Positions 8,876 through 17,313 are shown, counted from the first letter of the stretch. The stretch is DNA of 64,000 nt from Halorussus halobius (GCF_004765805.1 NZ_ML219773.1:310001-374000); one strand, 5' to 3'. The notes: a model not told the origin generated them from the letters alone. Numbers and translations are program-made.

Positions 8876-10099
8876 TCACCGCTCGCGGAACACGCCGAGG
8901 ACGAGCCACGCGAACGTCGTCGCTCCGGCGAGCGCGCTCGCGCGCCCCGCGAGGCTCGCCGTCGGCGCTCCGACGAGTGTGCCGCCGACCTCCGCGAGCA
9001 GGCCGACGCCGACCAGCGCGACCGACGCGAGCGCGGTCCGGTCGGACGCGCCCGGGAAGGACCCGACCGTCGGCGGGTAGAACTGGTAGGTCGCGCCGAC
9101 GATTGTCAGCCCCACGAATCCGAGGACGTTGAGCCGGAGGTGGGCCTCGACGAGTTCGAATCGGACGCCGGAGAACGCGAAGTGCAGGCCGAGGGCGACG
9201 CCGAGGACGCCGGCCGTGACTCCCGCGAGGACGGCGTAGAACCCGACCCGGCGGCGCTCCGACCGGGCGAACAGCGCGGCGTAGGCCAGCGCGAACCCGA
9301 CGACCGCGAGCGCTTCGAGCGTCGCGCCCGCGCGGAACCACCAGCCGTCGTAGAGCCCCAACGCGAGGACTGCGGGCCCGAGCGCGCCCGCCGGCAGGAC
9401 GACCGCGACCAGCGTCGGCGGCGGCGAGGCGACCAGAAATCGGGGAAAGAGCCGGAAACCCACGGCGAATAGCAGGAGCGCGGCGGTGCCGGCGGCCAGC
9501 AGGTGGGCGGTCCGGGCGAACGCGACGGCGGGCAGCCCCACGGCGGCGAGGTCCGCGCCGAGAACGCCCGCGTAGGGCGTCAGCGTGGCGGCGGTTCCGG
9601 CCACCAGATACGCCAGCACGACCGGGACGAAGGCGTTGGCGAATCGGTCGACCCGCCGCCGGTGGGCGTTGGCGTCGCTGGTGCCGGTCTCGCGGCCGGT
9701 GGGGTCGTCCCGGAGCGTCCACCCGAGCGCGACCACGAACACCGCGACCCCGGCCGCCCAGCAGAGCGCGCCGAGCGCGCCGACGACCTCGGGGACGCCC
9801 GGGAGGGGTTCCGCCGCGAGCCCCGCCGCGCCGAGCGCGGCGAGCGGGAAGTGGACTCCGGGCGCGCGACCGAGCGCGAGCGACCGGTCGAAGTACGAGG
9901 GGACCAGCGAGTAGGCTTTGCCGAAGACCGCGTTGAGGACGAATCCGTACACCGCGAGCGTCACCCGAGTCCGTCGGGGAACGTCGACCCCGACCGTCGG
10001 GAGCGCCGCGAGGACCGCGGCGACCTGCCACGCCACGAGGAAGACGGCGCTCGCGGCGACGAACCGCCGCGCCCACCGGGACACGTCGCCCGCGCTCAT
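8876..10099 (-). CDS. polytopic membrane protein resembling NnrS / heme-copper oxidase subunit I-like proteins
   Basis: The 407-residue protein has about 12 hydrophobic helices. Conserved-looking histidines sit at helix starts: GVHFPLAALG, ARTAHLLAAG, ALGLHFAFSG and VEAHLRLNVLGFVGLTIVGATYQFYP. Such spacing recalls NnrS and distant heme-copper oxidase-like proteins of denitrifiers, so haem or metal binding is possible (inference). It is co-directional with, and one base from, a MoaD-like gene and probably forms an operon with it. Assignment to a known enzyme is not possible from sequence. Confidence 0.65.
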   Translation of the reverse strand: MSAGDVSRWARRFVAASAVFLVAWQVAAVLAALPTVGVDVPRRTRVTLAVYGFVLNAVFGKAYSLVPSYFDRSLALGRAPGVHFPLAALGAAGLAAEPLPGVPEVVGALGALCWAAGVAVFVVALGWTLRDDPTGRETGTSDANAHRRRVDRFANAFVPVVLAYLVAGTAATLTPYAGVLGADLAAVGLPAVAFARTAHLLAAGTAALLLFAVGFRLFPRFLVASPPPTLVAVVLPAGALGPAVLALGLYDGWWFRAGATLEALAVVGFALAYAALFARSERRRVGFYAVLAGVTAGVLGVALGLHFAFSGVRFELVEAHLRLNVLGFVGLTIVGATYQFYPPTVGSFPGASDRTALASVALVGVGLLAEVGGTLVGAPTASLAGRASALAGATTFAWLVLGVFRER

Positions 10100-10100
10100 A

Positions 10101-10523
10101 TCAACAACAGAAGATGAACGGGTACATGAGCGCCACGCGAGCGCCGTCTGTGAGTTCGGTGTCGAGGCCGTCGAGGTGCTCGTTGAACTGCCCGTCGACG
10201 GTCACCCGGGCGTAGGTCCGGGTCTGTTCGCCCTCGGGGTTCTTCTCCCACGTTCCCGGCGGGTCGTCGGGCCGACCGGCCCACCCGCTCGCGGTGGCCT
10301 CGGCCTCCGTCTCGGCGACCAGCAGGTCCTTCACGTCGTACTCGTCGAAGAACGCGTCGAGGAACGCCCGGAGCGTGGTCCCCTCGAAGGTGTACTCCAT
10401 GCGGGGCTCGCCGACCGCCGTCCGGACGTGGCCCGTACACCGGACCTCGACGGTGGTCTCGGGCGCTCGGTCGGTCCCGTCGTCCGCCGAGCGTGGCGCA
10501 GTCGACGCGGCGTTCGTCTCCAT
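10101..10523 (-). CDS. MoaD/ThiS-like beta-grasp protein ending in Cys-Cys
   Basis: With a start at the ATG at 10523 this is a 140-residue protein. The C-terminal part (AFLDAFFDEYDVKDLLV ... EHLDGLDTELTDGARVALMYPF) has the pattern of the MoaD/ThiS ubiquitin-like fold, whose canonical C-terminus is Gly-Gly. Here the chain ends Ile-Phe-Cys-Cys. Without the diglycine it cannot be activated by the usual adenylation, so a metal- or thiol-based function is more likely (inference). It is the first gene of a two-gene operon with the membrane protein at 8876. An extension upstream to 10568 is possible but crosses the promoter palindrome. Confidence 0.65.
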   Translation of the reverse strand: METNAASTAPRSADDGTDRAPETTVEVRCTGHVRTAVGEPRMEYTFEGTTLRAFLDAFFDEYDVKDLLVAETEAEATASGWAGRPDDPPGTWEKNPEGEQTRTYARVTVDGQFNEHLDGLDTELTDGARVALMYPFIFCC

Positions 10524-10561
10524 GTTCGGACGTACGTCCCCCGTCCCCGAAAGCACTCGGA

Positions 10562-10573
10562 CGAACATGTTCG
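10562..10573. promoter_or_regulatory. perfect palindrome CGAACATGTTCG upstream of MoaD-like gene
   Basis: The 12-base perfect palindrome is centred about 45 bases before the ATG of the minus-strand MoaD-like gene. A second half-site (CCGAACATG) overlaps that start codon. The half-sites TGTTCG/CGAACA are the kind reported for the haloarchaeal denitrification regulator NarO, although the published spacing differs as I recall it. It is therefore a candidate anaerobic control site. Confidence 0.45.
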
Positions 10574-10642
10574 CACACCCGCGAGCGCCCCGGTCGAGCG
10601 CCCGAGGACAACGACCTTGTACCTCCGCGCTAACCCTCGCGT

Positions 10643-11230
10643 ATGAGCGACCGAACCGCCGCAGTCGCCCGCGAGACCGCCGAGACCGACGTGGAGGTGA
10701 CCTTCGACGTGGACGGCGACGGCGACGCCACCGTCGAGACCGGCGTCGGCTTCCTCGACCACATGCTCGACAGCTTCGCCACCCACGGCCTGTTCGACCT
10801 GACCGTGCGGTGTGACGGCGACCTCGCGGTCGACGACCACCACACCGTCGAGGATGTCGCCATCGCGCTGGGCGAAGCCCTCGCGGAGGCGCTGGACGAC
10901 AAGCGCGGTATCGAGCGGTTCGCCGACCGAAAAGTGCCGCTGGACGAGGCGGTCGCGGCGGTCGTCGTGGACGTGAGCGGGCGACCCTTCTTCGCGTTCG
11001 ACGGCGAGTTCTCCCAGGACAGCGTGGGCGAACTCACGAGCAACATGGCCGAACACTTCTTCCGGTCGCTGGCGACGAACGCGGGGCTGACCCTCCACCT
11101 CGCGGTGTCCGGGGAGAACGCCCACCACGAAATCGAGGCGCTGTTCAAGGGCGTCGCGCGGGCGCTCGACGACGCGACGCGAATCGACGACAGGCGGGGC
11201 GACGTCGCGAGTACGAAAGGCCAGTTGTAG
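10643..11230 (+). CDS. hisB: imidazoleglycerol-phosphate dehydratase
   Basis: This 195-residue protein is the complete monofunctional HisB. It has the metal-binding motifs [35 protein letters not shown] and [14 protein letters not shown], each supplying His/Glu ligands to the di-manganese site. It dehydrates imidazole glycerol phosphate to imidazole acetol phosphate in histidine synthesis. hisG is about 40 kb away on the other strand, so the his genes are scattered, as is common in haloarchaea. The gene stands alone between a divergent neighbour and an ACT-domain gene. Confidence 0.97.
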   Translation: MSDRTAAVARETAETDVEVTFDVDGDGDATVETGVGFLDHMLDSFATHGLFDLTVRCDGDLAVDDHHTVEDVAIALGEALAEALDDKRGIERFADRKVPLDEAVAAVVVDVSGRPFFAFDGEFSQDSVGELTSNMAEHFFRSLATNAGLTLHLAVSGENAHHEIEALFKGVARALDDATRIDDRRGDVASTKGQL

Positions 11231-11328
11231 TTGGTGTCGGCCTCGCGGTCGCCTCGACCGCGACGACAGGGGAACGCGACCCGCCGAGAGACAACGACTA
11301 AGCCCCCCGCCGACCCAGTACCGCAAAA

Positions 11329-11832
11329 ATGTTCGACGAGATAATGGGGAAGTTCGAGGGGAGCCCGTCCCAGCAGGCGGTCATCCGGCTCCTGCTCGAA
11401 CGCGGCTTCTCGGTCAGCGACGAGGGCCGGGTCGTCTCGGGCTCCATCGAGATTCCCAACACCCAGATCGCCCGAGAGATCGACGTCGACCGCCGGGTCG
11501 TCGACTCGACCACCGACGCCATCCTCGAAGACGACCAGCTCCGGCGCATCTTCCAGAATATCTCCTCGATTCCGAGCCTGATGGACCTCGCGCCCGTGCT
11601 CGACTTGACGGTGCTGACCGTCGACGTGACCGACGCCGACCGCCCCGGCATCGTCGCAGAGGTGACCACCCTGCTCGCCGAGCGGGGCATCTCGATCCGC
11701 CAGACCATCAGCGAGGACCCCGAGTTCACCGACGAGCCGCGCCTGTATCTGGTCACCGACGAGGACGTGCCCGGCGACGTCCTCAACCAACTGACCGCCC
11801 TCGACTTCGTGCGGAAGATAGAACTGGAGTGA
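11329..11832 (+). CDS. ACT-domain regulator of amino acid metabolism
   Basis: The 167-residue protein has an N-terminal helical DNA-binding-like region (SPSQQAVIRLLLERGFSV ... TQIAREIDVDRRVVDSTTDAIL, residues 12-75) and a C-terminal ACT domain (about 92-165; LTVLTVDVTDADRPGIVAEVTTLLAERGISIRQ). ACT domains bind amino acids in pairs, so the protein likely senses an amino acid and regulates transcription or an enzyme (family inference). It sits in line with hisB and uspA but with its own spacing of 98 and 63 bases. The ligand is unknown. Confidence 0.85.
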   Translation: MFDEIMGKFEGSPSQQAVIRLLLERGFSVSDEGRVVSGSIEIPNTQIAREIDVDRRVVDSTTDAILEDDQLRRIFQNISSIPSLMDLAPVLDLTVLTVDVTDADRPGIVAEVTTLLAERGISIRQTISEDPEFTDEPRLYLVTDEDVPGDVLNQLTALDFVRKIELE

Positions 11833-11865
11833 CCGACCCGCCGGCCCACGCCTCGTCCACCGAAC

Positions 11866-11870
11866 TTTAA
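11866..11870 (+). promoter_or_regulatory. TATA-like box of the UspA gene
   Basis: TTTAA within AACTTTAAGAG lies 26-30 bases before the ATG at 11896, the spacing expected for a leaderless haloarchaeal transcript. Confidence 0.5.
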
Positions 11871-11895
11871 GAGCCGTCCGACGGTAGACCCAGTC

Positions 11896-12327
11896 ATGTT
11901 CGACACCGTCGTCGTCGCCACGGACGGCTCCGAGAGCGTCACCCGGGCCGTGACGGTCGCGCTCGACCTCGCACAGCGGTTCGACGCCGCCGTCCACGCG
12001 CTCTACGTGGTCGACAGCGGGGAGGTCGACTCCTCGCCCGAGGAACTCCGCGACGAACTCCGGGCCGCCCTGGAGTCCCAGGGCGAGGTGGCGCTCGACG
12101 CCGTCCGCGAGAGCGCCGACCGCGGGGTAACGACCGCGATCCGAGAGGGGCGGCCGGCGGCCGAGATCACCGAGTACACCCGCGAGCAGGACGCCGACCT
12201 CGTCGCCACGGGCACGCGGGGCCGCCACGGCGAGAACCGATTTCTCATCGGTAGCGTGGCCGAGCGCGTGGTCCGGACCTGTCCGGTCCCGGTGCTGACG
12301 GTCCGGCAACTCGAAAGCGAGTCGTAG
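11896..12327 (+). CDS. universal stress protein (UspA family)
   Basis: The 143-residue single-domain Usp protein begins MFDTVVVATDGSES and ends with the ATP-binding motif GTRGRHGENRFLIGSVAERVVRTCPVPVLTVR. The G-2x-G-9x-G-S pattern implies an ATP-binding Usp. Such proteins form dimers in the cytoplasm and help survival under stress, but the exact role of this copy is unknown. It has its own promoter and no operon partner. Confidence 0.93.
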   Translation: MFDTVVVATDGSESVTRAVTVALDLAQRFDAAVHALYVVDSGEVDSSPEELRDELRAALESQGEVALDAVRESADRGVTTAIREGRPAAEITEYTREQDADLVATGTRGRHGENRFLIGSVAERVVRTCPVPVLTVRQLESES

Positions 12328-12514
12328 CGGGGATACTACGCCGCGTCCGGCGGTTCGGCGAGCGACCCCGGTGCGCTCGACGAGCTCGGCGGCGGCCCGA
12401 CCGGGCGGGGCGGGCTGGCGTTCGAGACGCGCTCGCCGCCCGAATCCGCGACTCCGGACGCCGCCCGCGCCGACACCCGGAGGATTCTTCCGCGCCCGCC
12501 CCGGAACGAAGGGC

Positions 12515-13621
12515 ATGGAAGACTGGGTCATCGACGACGACACCCTCTCGGTCGAGCGCAAGTCCATCCTCCCGGGCGAGGGCTTTTTCGTCCCGGACTC
12601 CGTCGAAGAGGCCAAGGAGGAAGCGGAGGTCGAGGCGGAACTGACCGGCGCGGACGTGGCGGTCGTCGCCGACCCCGACGCCGATGGCCTGGCCTGCACC
12701 GCGCTGGTTCGCGAGGTGTACGGCGAGGCGGCGCTGGTCGACGCCGGCCCCCACGACCTCGACGACGCCCTCGAACGCGTCGCCGAGTACACCGAACCCG
12801 GGGCGCGCGTGTTCGTCTGCGACCTCTGTCCGGACACGTACGACGAGGTCGGCGGCGCGCTGGAGACGGTCGTCGAGCGGGGGAGCGACGTCCGGTGGTT
12901 CGACCACCACCAGTGGACCGACACCGTGGCCGAGGCGGTCCGCGACGCCGGCGTCGACCTCGTGGTCGGCGACAGCGACGCGGAGTGTACCGCCGACGTG
13001 GCGGTCCGGTCGCTGGACTACGAGTTTCCCGACTACCTCGTGGAACTCGCGGCCGTCACCCGCGACCACGACCTCTGGATACGCGACGACGAGCGCAGCG
13101 ACGACCTCGCGGACTTCTCGTACTGGGCCGACCCCGAGGAGTACGTCGACGTGGTCGCCGAACACGGCCCGAACCTCCCGGCGGAAATCGAGGAGTTCCT
13201 CGCCGAGATGCGCGTGGAGAAAGACGCCCTGATAGAGAAGGCGGTCGCACGCGCCGACGTCGAGGAGGTCGGCCCGTGGACCGTCGGCGTGACCTACGGT
13301 CGGTGTTCCCAGAACGAGGTCGCCGAGGCCCTGCGCCAGCAGGGCACCGACGCCGCCGTCGTCGTCAAGCCCTCCGGGAGCGCCTCCATCCGGGGCACTG
13401 ACGACTTCGAGCGCGCCCACGAGGTCGCCCGGCAGGTCAACGGCGGCGGCCACCCCAAGGCGGCGGGGTGCAAGCCCGACCTCTACGACGACATGCTCGA
13501 CTACGCCCACCACTGGACCACGCGGGGCGCGGTCGCCAAGCAGGTGATTCTGGACGCGTTCCGGAACCTGGAGTACGACGAGGCGGAGGCCGCCGCCGGG
13601 ACCGGGGCCGCCGAGGAATGA
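12515..13621 (+). CDS. DHH-DHHA1 family phosphoesterase (RecJ-like)
   Basis: The 368-residue protein shows the DHH motifs in order: DPDADGLAC (residues 53-61), VCDLCPD (101-107) and DHHQW (130-134), plus a DHHA1 RNA/DNA-binding domain with VNGGGHPKAAG near residue 310. These ligate two Mn/Mg ions for phosphodiester hydrolysis. Members include archaeal RecJ/GAN nucleases and nano-RNA/pApA hydrolases, and the choice between them is not visible here. The ATG at 12515 is chosen since the 5' extension is low-complexity. Its stop overlaps the btpA start (ATGA), so they are co-translated. Confidence 0.88.
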   Translation: MEDWVIDDDTLSVERKSILPGEGFFVPDSVEEAKEEAEVEAELTGADVAVVADPDADGLACTALVREVYGEAALVDAGPHDLDDALERVAEYTEPGARVFVCDLCPDTYDEVGGALETVVERGSDVRWFDHHQWTDTVAEAVRDAGVDLVVGDSDAECTADVAVRSLDYEFPDYLVELAAVTRDHDLWIRDDERSDDLADFSYWADPEEYVDVVAEHGPNLPAEIEEFLAEMRVEKDALIEKAVARADVEEVGPWTVGVTYGRCSQNEVAEALRQQGTDAAVVVKPSGSASIRGTDDFERAHEVARQVNGGGHPKAAGCKPDLYDDMLDYAHHWTTRGAVAKQVILDAFRNLEYDEAEAAAGTGAAEE

Positions 13622-14433
13622 CCGGGCTCGACCGAATCGCCGCCGAGAAGCCCGTCGTCGGCATGGTCCACCTCCCCCCGCTCCCCGGCGCACCCGAGTT
13701 CGACGGCGACTTCGCGGCGGTCCGCGAGGCCGCCGTCCGCGACGCCCGCCGACTCGACGCCGGGGGCGTCGACGCCCTGCTGGTGGAGAACTTCGGCGAC
13801 GCGCCGTTCTACCCCGACGACGTGCCCAAGCACGTCGTGGCCTCGATGACCCGCGTCGCGGCCGAGGTGCGCGCGGCGGTCGACCTGCCGATGGGCGTCA
13901 ACGTCCTCCGGAACGACGCCGAGGCGGCGCTCTCGGTCGCGAGCGCGGTCGACGCGGCGTTCGTCCGCGTGAACGTCCACTCGGGCGCTCGCGTGACCGA
14001 CCAGGGCGTCGTGGAAGGCGGAGCCCACGAGACGATGCGACTGCGCGACCGCCTCGACAGCGACGTCGCCGTCCTCGCCGACCTCGACGTGAAACACTCG
14101 GCCGCGCTGGCGGACCGCCCGCTCGACGCCGAGGCGGTCGCCGAGCCGATAGCGCGCGGGCTGGCCGAGGGCCTCGTGGTCTCGGGCGCGGGCACCGGCC
14201 ACGAGGTCGAGTCGGGCCACCTCGAATCGGTGGCCGCCGCCCGCGACGAGGCCGGCCTCGACGCCCCGATATTCGTCGGGAGCGGCACCACGACGGCGAA
14301 CGTCGCGGACCTGCTCGGCGTCGCGGACGGCGCGATAGTCGGGACCGCGCTGAAGGCGGGCGGCGAGACGACGAACCCGGTGGACGAGGCCCGCGTCGAG
14401 TCGCTGGTCGCGGCCGCCGACGCGGCGCGCTGA
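13618..14433 (+). CDS. BtpA/SgcQ family TIM-barrel protein
   Basis: The 271-residue protein starts with KPVVGMVHLPPLPGAP and contains DALLVENFGDAPF, MGVNVLRNDAEAAL, LADLDVKHSAAL and IFVGSGTTTANVADLL, all typical of the BtpA/SgcQ family. The family is a TIM-barrel related to aldolases and phosphosugar enzymes. In cyanobacteria BtpA is linked to photosystem I, but archaeal members more likely act in sugar or nucleoside breakdown (inference). It overlaps the DHH gene by ATGA and faces a PfkB kinase gene 33 bases away. Confidence 0.88.
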   Translation: MTGLDRIAAEKPVVGMVHLPPLPGAPEFDGDFAAVREAAVRDARRLDAGGVDALLVENFGDAPFYPDDVPKHVVASMTRVAAEVRAAVDLPMGVNVLRNDAEAALSVASAVDAAFVRVNVHSGARVTDQGVVEGGAHETMRLRDRLDSDVAVLADLDVKHSAALADRPLDAEAVAEPIARGLAEGLVVSGAGTGHEVESGHLESVAAARDEAGLDAPIFVGSGTTTANVADLLGVADGAIVGTALKAGGETTNPVDEARVESLVAAADAAR

Positions 14434-14466
14434 CGCGCGGGCCGGCCCGCTCGTCGGCGCGCGGGT

Positions 14467-15465
14467 CTACCGGTCGGCCAGAAAGTCCCGAACTGCCGCC
14501 GCCGTCGGGAGGCCGTCGCGGGCGTTCTCGGCGGTGCAGTTGAGCGCGGCGGTCGCCGCGGCCAAGCGGCCGGCCGCCGACGCCGCCGAGTCGCCGAGCA
14601 GCCACGCGTGGACCAGTCCGGCGGTGAAGGCGTCGCCCGCGCCGGTGGTGTCGGCGACCGGGACGTCGAACGCCGGAAACCCGTGGACGTCGCCGGTCTC
14701 GTCGAGGACGAGCGCACCCGCCGACCCCCTGGTGACCGCCGCGCGGTCGACCCCGCGCTCGCGGAGTCGCTCGATTGCGCCGCGCGGTCCCGCGCCGAGA
14801 TACGACCGGGCCGACACCTCGTTGGCGACGAACAGGTCACAGACCGGGAGGAGCGCGTCGATGGTCGCCCGGCGGGTCCCCCGGCCGTCGAGCTCCGAGA
14901 GCGGGCCCGCGAGGTCGAAGACGAGCGGCGGGAACGAGTTGGATTCGTCCGACTCGGCGGCGTCGACGAGCGCGGCCGTGACCCGGTCGGGCGCGTACGC
15001 GCTCGTGAACGCGAGGTCGGCCCGCCGGACGTACTCGCGGTCGGCGTCGGTCAACCGGAGGTTCGGGACGCTCTCGCCGCCCGCGATTATCATGCGCTCG
15101 CCCTCCGGGTCCCGGAGAATCAGCGAGTAGGAGGTCTCCTCGTCGGTCGCCCCCCGCCGGACGTGCCGGGCGTCGACGCCCCGCTCGCGGAGGTCCGCGC
15201 GGACGCGGTCGGCCGCCTCGTCGTCGCCGACCCGCGAGACGACGCCGGTCTCGTGGCCCAACCGGGCGAGTCCGGCCGCGACGTTCGCCGCGACCCCGCC
15301 GGCCGCCGTGGTGGCCTCGCGGACGAACGCGCCGCCGTCGGGTTCCGGGAGGTTGGTCAGCGCGTAGACCCGGTCCTCGACCGCGCTGCCGACCGCGACG
15401 ACTTCGGGCTGTTCTGGGGCACCGCCGCCCTCGTCGGCACTCGGCGAGCCGTCGGAGTCGGTCAT
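14467..15465 (-). CDS. PfkB family carbohydrate/nucleoside kinase
   Basis: This 332-residue kinase has the PfkB N-terminal pattern (TAAGGVAANVAAGLARLGHETGVVSRVGDD, residues 51-80) and the C-terminal DTTGAGDAFTAGLVHAWL motif that contains the catalytic Asp. It phosphorylates a sugar or nucleoside with ATP; the substrate is not evident. It converges with btpA, and this pairing suggests both act on the same carbohydrate phosphate (inference). The start at 15465 adds an acidic, disordered N-terminal tail of about 20 residues, common in haloarchaea. Confidence 0.88.
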   Translation of the reverse strand: MTDSDGSPSADEGGGAPEQPEVVAVGSAVEDRVYALTNLPEPDGGAFVREATTAAGGVAANVAAGLARLGHETGVVSRVGDDEAADRVRADLRERGVDARHVRRGATDEETSYSLILRDPEGERMIIAGGESVPNLRLTDADREYVRRADLAFTSAYAPDRVTAALVDAAESDESNSFPPLVFDLAGPLSELDGRGTRRATIDALLPVCDLFVANEVSARSYLGAGPRGAIERLRERGVDRAAVTRGSAGALVLDETGDVHGFPAFDVPVADTTGAGDAFTAGLVHAWLLGDSAASAAGRLAAATAALNCTAENARDGLPTAAAVRDFLADR

Positions 15466-15806
15466 CGGCGTGACCGAGGAACTGCGGGGGCAAACCGCTT
15501 ACGACGGCCGACCGGTCGCGTTCAGTGTAGTCGCCTCAGCGTGGCCCCATTCGCGGCTCGGGCGGTGCAGAGAGCCGCGAATGTCCCGCTGAGCCGCCTC
15601 CTCGTGAGCGAAGCGAACGAGGGCTCGTCGGGACTCGCTTCCGACGGCGGCGACCGGGCGGGGGCTTTCGGAAGAGAACTGTGGTGTCGTTCGTACGCGT
15701 CGCGGCGGGCAGGGGCTTTCGGGGTTGCCTTCCGCTCCGGTTGGGGTCTTCGAGAGGTCGTTCTCCGGATGGGGAGCATAGACCGCGACGACGCCACTTC
15801 GGCGAG
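15466..15806. other. 341-base intergenic region with long hairpin, no supported gene
   Basis: No convincing coding frame was found. The left half carries a strong nested inverted repeat (listed separately). The rest, including GAGCGAAGCGAACGAGGGCTCG, is repetitive GC-rich sequence. A minus-strand open frame at 15522-15797 is low-complexity and basic, unlike haloarchaeal proteins. Confidence 0.6.
15533..15595. repeat. long nested inverted repeat (hairpin)
   Basis: CATTCGCGGCTC (15548-15559) pairs perfectly with GAGCCGCGAATG (15572-15583) over a 12-base loop. Outside it GCCTCAGCG (15533-15541) pairs with CGCTGAGCC (15587-15595) with one mismatch. No T-run follows, so it may be a structured RNA element or a repeat rather than a simple terminator. 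Confidence 0.7.
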
Positions 15807-16229
15807 CTACGCCGATTCCCCAGCGACCCACTTGTCCGAAAAGGACGTCCCGCAGTCGCAGTAGGCGTAGGCGTGAATCACGTCGCCCTCGGCGTAGAGG
15901 CCGCCGACCTCCTCGTTCTGGGCCTCGGCGAACGCGAAGACGAACTGGACCGCGCCCTCGCAGTCGGGGCAGGTCCCGCCAGAGAGGTCGCGGGCGATGT
16001 CGCCCTCGGCGTCCATCGCCTGCTTGGCGAACCCCATCGCGTCCATGCCGGTCGCGGTCTCGAACACGCTGCGGCCCTGCTCGCCCTCCACGACGAGGAC
16101 GGTGCCGTCGCCGACCGACTCGCCGTGGCTCGCCAGACCGTCGCCCTCGCCGTCGACGAACGAGTCCGCGAGGTAGAGCGCCACGTCCTCGGGACGCTCG
16201 CCCGCCAGAAATTCGTCTCGCTTGGTCAT
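15807..16229 (-). CDS. conserved haloarchaeal protein, DUF5807-like
   Basis: The 140-residue protein starts at the ATG at 16229 (MTKRDEFLAGERPEDVALYLADSFVDGEG). It carries two Cys pairs, GGTCPDCEGA and YAYCDCGTSF, that could hold a zinc ion. The N-terminus matches my memory of family DUF5807; that name is tentative. Its function is unknown. The longer frame to 16361 adds basic non-haloarchaeal-like sequence and is rejected. It is followed, after a hairpin region, by the PfkB gene on the same strand. Confidence 0.78.
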   Translation of the reverse strand: MTKRDEFLAGERPEDVALYLADSFVDGEGDGLASHGESVGDGTVLVVEGEQGRSVFETATGMDAMGFAKQAMDAEGDIARDLSGGTCPDCEGAVQFVFAFAEAQNEEVGGLYAEGDVIHAYAYCDCGTSFSDKWVAGESA

Positions 16230-16393
16230 ACGCTCCGTAGTGGGATGGCAGGGAAAAGCGGTGCGTTCTGTGTCGGGAACGCGTGGGTCGGTCCGATTCG
16301 GGGGCGGGCCGAGCGGGACTGGTCGCGAAAGCGGTCTCGTTTCGACCCTCACCGCGCCCACGCGTCGAAATCAACCGCGGGAGCGCGCCGGAT

Positions 16394-16834
16394 TCACCCG
16401 TCGAGCTGCTCGGCGATGTCGGCCAGACTGTCGTCGGGCGACTCGGTGGCGTCGTAGAACGCGCGCCGGCCGGGTTCGCGCAGGCCGTACTTGAACCCCG
16501 GCTCGACGACGTCCACCAGCACCGACTGGCCGAACTCGACGCCGGTCGACTCGACCCACTCGCCGAGCAGGTTCTCGCCCTCGCCCGGGTTGCGGGCGAA
16601 CTCGGGCGTCTCGTACAGCCCGCGAATCTCGCGGCCGTCGCCGGTCAGCGGCGACTCGACCCGGGCCCGATACTCGGTCTCGTCGGCCACCACCCGGACC
16701 ACCTCTCCGGCGGGGAATCGGTCGGCGTCGTCGGCGGGAATCTCGACTTTCGGGCGGTCGAGCGCGCCGCTCCGGGCGAGCGTCGCGCGGACGGTCGGCA
16801 GCGAGGCGTGGTCGCTGGAGATGCGGTCGGCCAT
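16394..16834 (-). CDS. conserved haloarchaeal protein, DUF7112-like
   Basis: This 146-residue soluble acidic protein (MADRISSDHASLPTVRATLARSG...) has a central VRVVADETEYRARVESPLTGDGREIRGLYETP segment that looks like a small beta-barrel. I tentatively recall this as the DUF7112 family; no biochemical role is known to me. It is codirectional with rps6e, whose stop is upstream by 56 bases, so they may be co-transcribed. Confidence 0.75.
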   Translation of the reverse strand: MADRISSDHASLPTVRATLARSGALDRPKVEIPADDADRFPAGEVVRVVADETEYRARVESPLTGDGREIRGLYETPEFARNPGEGENLLGEWVESTGVEFGQSVLVDVVEPGFKYGLREPGRRAFYDATESPDDSLADIAEQLDG

Positions 16835-16890
16835 CGGAAGCGTCGCTCGGGCGTACGTGCGTGGAGAACAAAACCGCTACGGTCCCGTAC

Positions 16891-17283
16891 TTACTCCTCG
16901 TCGCCCTCGCCGAGGAGCTCCTCGACGTCGGCGTCGCCGCGCTCGGCGATCTTGACGTTGAGCTGGGCGGTCGCCTCGCCGACCTCGCCGCCGCGGACGG
17001 TCACGCGCTTGCGCTCGCCGTCGCGAGAGGGCTCGTAGCCGGTGCCGCCGTCGAGCAGCACTTCCTTGAGGTTCGGCCCGGAGACGTCGCCCCGCATCGG
17101 CCGGCCGGCGTCGTCGGAGCCGCCGGTGATCTCGACGGTGTAGCCGTCGAGCCCGACCGCGCCGCCGTCGACTTCCTCGCCGATGGACCGGCCGACGAAT
17201 CGGTTGGCGTCCTGTCCGTCAACGTCGCGCTGGTAGGTCGTCCCGGAGTCGGGGTCCGCGACGACGACCTGAAAGTCTGCCAT
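16891..17283 (-). CDS. rps6e: 30S ribosomal protein S6e
   Basis: The 130-residue protein starts [21 protein letters not shown] and has the S6e hallmarks [27 protein letters not shown] and [21 protein letters not shown]. The ATG at 17283 is selected because it gives the family N-terminus and a TATA-like box lies 25-30 bases before it. It is a component of the small ribosomal subunit. Length is usual for the archaeal form, which lacks the eukaryotic C-terminal extension. Confidence 0.96.
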   Translation of the reverse strand: MADFQVVVADPDSGTTYQRDVDGQDANRFVGRSIGEEVDGGAVGLDGYTVEITGGSDDAGRPMRGDVSGPNLKEVLLDGGTGYEPSRDGERKRVTVRGGEVGEATAQLNVKIAERGDADVEELLGEGDEE

Positions 17284-17307
17284 GCGGGACAGAACTCGGT
17301 CGTGGCG

Positions 17308-17313
17308 TAAAAA
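17308..17313 (-). promoter_or_regulatory. TATA-like box of rps6e
   Basis: On the minus strand TTTTTA within GTGTTTTTACG lies 25-30 bases before the ATG at 17283, consistent with leaderless transcription. Confidence 0.55.

Noticed and set aside
12245..13693. 482-residue minus-strand open frame
   Set aside because: Antisense shadow of the DHH phosphoesterase; composition follows codon-position GC bias of the real gene.
15522..15797. 91-residue minus-strand frame
   Set aside because: Basic Arg/Pro/Ser-rich sequence that overlaps the nested inverted repeat; not haloarchaeal-like.
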